Assembly (NCBI GenBank): GCA_947095535.1
Contig: OX352772.1
Span: 164,586,615 to 164,650,614, forward strand
Direction of reading: 5' to 3'
From: Poecilobothrus nobilitatus
Taxonomy: Eukaryota > Arthropoda > Insecta > Diptera > Dolichopodidae
Length of the DNA: 64,000 nt
Position numbers and translations under genes: made by a program. This document shows positions 59,928 through 64,000 of the stretch, in pieces. The notes under the pieces were generated by a model, which did not search any database, was not told the DNA's origin, and saw nothing but the letters and a program-made list of their open reading frames with translations. The number at the start of each line of letters is the position of its first letter. The stretch's first letter is position 1.

Positions 59928-61434
59928 TATACCCGTACGATAGGATCGGGTATAATAAAATTACTCCTCCGTTTGTAACACCTCGAAATAAGCGAGCTAG
60001 ATATACCTTCAAAGGTATGGATCGGATCAGAAAAAAATTCTAAGACTTTTGAGCCATGTCCGTCCGTCCGTCCGTCCGTCAGCACGCTAACTCAAAAACT
60101 AAGAAAGCTAGAATCTTGAAATTTACACAAAATATTTTGGGAGTAATTTGTAGGTTCCCTATTTTTTTTGGTTGAGTTTGGAGCAAGCCTTAGGGTAGCT
60201 CTCGAACACCTAACTTTTAGATTCCCAAATTTTTTTTTGCAATAGAGCTATGAAATTTTAAATACTGATAGATCTCACAAAAATATTAATTTTATTTTTA
60301 ATAACTTTTTTTTGTAGCCCCACCCGTTACGGAGCTACAGCTCCCCAAAGGTTCAAAAAAGCTCTATATTTAAATTATTATAGCACAAGTTGTATAAGGT
60401 ATATCTTCATTTTGAAAACGCCAAACGATTACTACTTTCATTAGCTTTAAAAGTATATATACAATAAATATATATTTTTGGCACACGGTGTCTTAATTTA
60501 CCGTTATGCGAAACTAAAATTTTGCAAAATGTATGAGTCATTTCAGAAATTTTTTTTGTATCACCCCCCGTTTAGGAGCTGTAAGGGGTCAAAAACTGAA
60601 AATTTCCTATTTTTAAACACCTGTAACTTGAACACCTGTTAAATTTTTTTTGAAGTAATACACAAAAATTAAAGCTCCAACATTATACTTTTATTTCTGT
60701 TAACAACTTTTTTTAATAATATAGGGTTACTTTATAATTGACGAAAGTGGTACTTGATTTTTTCAAATTTTCTAACAAATTTCTTTAACGAATTTTTTCC
60801 ATTTTATTTTACTCGATAATTTGAAATTGTTGAGGATATAATGCGTAGTACATAAAAATGTAAATAAATATACAACATAACGGTTGCTTGAAGAATTTTT
60901 ATTATTATTTATATGATATTGATATATATACATACTTATATAATATCATGTTTATTTACATATCGTATATGTCACTAGTGAATGAATGATAAGAGTATAG
61001 ATGTATATTATATAGCGCCGTATTTACATACATATATGTATTTTATTGTACTTATAAGAAATTTTTCTGTCAATGGAATATTTAAATATAATATAATATA
61101 ATATTTAAAATTATATTTACTGTTTTGTACTTAGTAAATTTAATATACATTTACCGCTTAGTATTAAATGGTACTATAGAATATTTGAAAAAGTTTTGGA
61201 TTGATAATCGTTATGTGAAAGGTTAGAATCTGCTTTTAAAGAATGTACATATAAACATATAGTTTGAATATATGTACAACCCATAGTTCTAGAAATTATA
61301 AAATTCACCCAAATTATTTTAAAATACTAAAATATTAAAAAAATAATATTGTAAGCAGAGTGACAGGCTGTGAACATACTAACGGTTCGTACGGGTATCT
61401 AAGAGTTGACAAAGTCAACTGTATTCTTCCTCGT
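59928..61434 (+). mobile_element. HINE family A, copy A5
   Basis: TATACCCGTACG to CTTCCTCGT, 1,507 bp, perfect terminal hairpin. It lacks about 60 bp near 60530 that the other copies have (the 'aaattttgcaaaattct...ggaaac' stretch). Confidence 0.92.
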
Positions 61435-61507
61435 TTAATTTGTTTTTGAATACATTTTATTTACATAAATACTATATATTATTATTATATATTAATGTTA
61501 TTATATT

Positions 61508-63089
61508 TATACCCGTACGATAGGATCGGGTATAATAAAATTACTCCTCCGTTTGTAACACCTCGAAATAAGCGAGCTAGATATACCTTCAAAGGTATGG
61601 ATCGTATCAGAAAAAAATTCTAAGACTTTTGAGCCATGTCCGTCCGTCCGTCCGTCAGCACGCTAACTCAAAAACTAAGAAAGCTAGAATCTTGAAATTT
61701 ACACAAAATATTCTGGGAGTAATTTGTAGCTTCCCTATTTTTTTTGGTTGAGTTTGGACCAAGCCTTAGGGTAGCTCTCGAACACCTAACTTTTGGATCC
61801 CCACATTTTTTTTGCAATAGAGCTATGAAATTTTAAATACTGATAGATCTCACAAAAATATTAATTTTATTTTTAATAACTTTTTTTTGTAGCCCAACCC
61901 GTTACGGAGCTACAGCTCCCCAAAGGTTCAAAAAAGCTCTATATTTAAATTGTTATAGCACAAGTTGTATAAGGTATATCTTCATTTTGAAAACGCCAAA
62001 CGATTACTACTTTTATTAGCTTTAAAAGTATATATACAATAAATATATATTTGTGACATACGGTGTCTTAATTTACCGTTATGCGAAACTCAAATTTTGC
62101 AAAATCCTTTAACCCTTCTATCTTCTAAACGGTTTAAGTTGGAAACTTGAACTTTTGACAGAAGTTAGATCTTTAAAAATAAGTCATTGTATGAGTCATT
62201 TCAGAAATTTTTTTTGTATCACCCCCCGTTTAGGAGCAGTAAGGGGTCAAAAACTGAAAATTTCCTATTTTTAAACACCTGTACCTTGAACACCTGTTAA
62301 AATTTTTTTGAAGTAATACACAAAAATTAAAGCTTCAACATTATACTCTTATTTCTGTTAACAACTTTTTTTAATAATATAGGGTTACTTTATAATTGAC
62401 GAAAGTGTTACTTGATTTTTTCACATTTTCTAACAAATTTCTTTGAAACGAATTTTTTCCATTTTGTTTTACTCGATAATTTGAAATTGTTGAGGATATA
62501 ATGCATAAAAAAATGTAAATAAATAAACAACATAACGGTTGCTTGAAGAATTTTTATTATTATTTATATGATATTGATATAAATACATACTTATATAATA
62601 TCATGTTTATTTACATATCGTATATGTCACTAGTGAATGAATGATAAGAGTATATATGTATATTATATAGCGCCGTATTTATATACATGTATTTTATTGT
62701 ACTTATAAGAAATTATTCTGTCAATGGAATATTTAAATATAATATAATATAATATTTAAAATTATATTTACTATTTTGTACTTAGTAAATTTAATATACA
62801 TTTACCGCTTAGTATTAAATGGTACTATAGAATATTTGAAAAAGTTTTGGGTTGATAATCGTTATGTGGAAGGTTAGAATCTGCTTTTGAAGAATGTACA
62901 TATAAACATATAGTTTGAATATATGTACAACCCATAGTTCTAGAAATTATAAAATTCACCCAAATTATTTTAAAATTATAAATAAAATATTAAAAAAATT
63001 ATGTTGTAAGCAGAGTGACAGGCTGTGAACATACTAACGGTTCGTACGGGTATCTAAGAGTTGACAAAGGCAACTGTATTCTTCCTCGT
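61508..63089 (+). mobile_element. HINE family A, copy A6
   Basis: TATACCCGTACG to CTTCCTCGT, 1,582 bp, in the same orientation as A5 and only 73 bp downstream. The hairpin has one mismatch (AAAGGCAACT). The GTCC run is shorter than in A5. Confidence 0.92.
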
Positions 63090-64000
63090 TTTCCATGTGA
63101 TCAACACTCCCTGAGCATACTGGATTACTGAAGTCTGAACTACAAATTTTTTTTTGTTGAATTTTAATTTGATTTTAATTGTTTTAAAAATTTTATTCCT
63201 ATTTGGTATTGTTATATTTAAATTCTTTTGCAATATTTTTATTTAAAACGAATGGGTTTTTTGCGCCGGATTGAAGTTAAATATTCAATACCTAATTGCT
63301 TCATATAATAAATAGCTTCAATACGGCTTTTTCCCTTTCAAAAAGTAAATTTTGGTAAAATGTAAAAGAAAAATAAAAAATACAATATTATGAATTTAAA
63401 AATATTTGTTTATATTTTTAATATATGCACCTACATGTGTAGACAAGAAAATTCTTTCTATAGAAAGCATGGTAAGACTATTTTTATAAGGTCAGAAAGA
63501 TATTGCTTTATAAAGCTGTTTTAAATATGCAAACATTTATAGAATAAAGGTAATGATAACTAGGCTAAATTGATAAAAGAAAATTTCTTTTTTTTTTTTA
63601 AATGTCCCAATGTTTAACATGGAATTCCCCATGTACATATGTAGGTACATACATACATGTAATTATTATCCATATGAAATCTCATTTTTCAAATGTTTCA
63701 TATGAGTTAATCATATAATTTTTGTGGGGCTTTTAAGATCAGAAAATATAGTCTTTACATGGTTTTAATAATATTATATTCTTAAGCATAATTATAATCA
63801 CACATATGTATGTATGTAATTACATTAAGCACATACAAACAATTCAAACATAAAATAATTAGTATGCATTGCTGATTGCATATTTAATATTGCATATTAT
63901 AAGATTATTTTTAATTTTACAAAAGAATCAAGTTTTTATTATAAAACTTATCTGTTGCACGCATATTTAACAAAATATATCATAATAAGTACTATTCTAA
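63090..64000. other. Non-coding AT-rich tail of the window
   Basis: No gene, RNA or named repeat. Short ACAT/ATGT microsatellites occur at 63633-63660 and 63803-63820. Confidence 0.55.

Overview
The window is a strongly AT-rich stretch of eukaryotic repeat DNA, almost certainly insect and probably dipteran. The inference rests on the transposon set: BEL/Pao elements with a tRNA-Tyr primer site, an I-clade LINE with a (TAA)n tail, a P-superfamily transposase, DINE-1/Helentron-like repeats with GTCC runs, and ATAC/ATGT microsatellites. I found no convincing host gene. Everything recognisable is a transposable element, nearly all decayed.

Layout. 1-470: 3' end of a hAT transposase. 859-3581: three non-autonomous Helentron-like (HINE) copies. 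3582-10936: a BEL element on the minus strand, arranged LTR-internal-LTR-partial internal, sitting inside a Jockey-like LINE (10937-13600). 13775-33673: a probable hAT flanked by a perfect 8-bp duplication (CTAGATTG). Nested inside it are a minus-strand LINE (14157-16208) and an I-clade LINE (16788 to about 33302). The I-clade LINE is itself split by a tRNA-like SINE with (AAT)n and a 96-bp repeat, by a complete-length but frameshifted BEL-2 (20753-30308), and by a Helitron (30454-33272). The 3' LTR of BEL-2 carries a HINE (28826-30124), so five insertion layers can be read directly.

33682-47300: a minus-strand Polinton/Maverick remnant (PX-like protein, major capsid protein, cysteine protease, and a doubtful minor capsid piece) split by a second Helitron. 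Then come a pogo/Tigger fragment interrupted by a foldback made of 15-bp minisatellites, more HINEs, a Ty3/gypsy integrase zinc-finger piece, a LINE and a possible Env tail. 47682-54345: a long inverted-repeat (foldback-like) element whose arms are tandem repeats of about 400 bp, holding a tRNA-derived SINE with a 10-bp target duplication. 54856-63089: HINE copies, one nested in another, around a fairly well preserved P-superfamily transposase C-terminal region (58264-59620).

The most informative result is that paralogous copies inside the window act as empty sites. They fix the termini of two HINE families (insertion at TT), the Helitrons (A|T, TC...CTAG), the SINE and BEL-2. Three HINE families with unrelated ends share one architecture: an asymmetric inverted repeat, then a short hairpin, then a T-rich tail. 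No restored protein is given for any element; breaks are described only.
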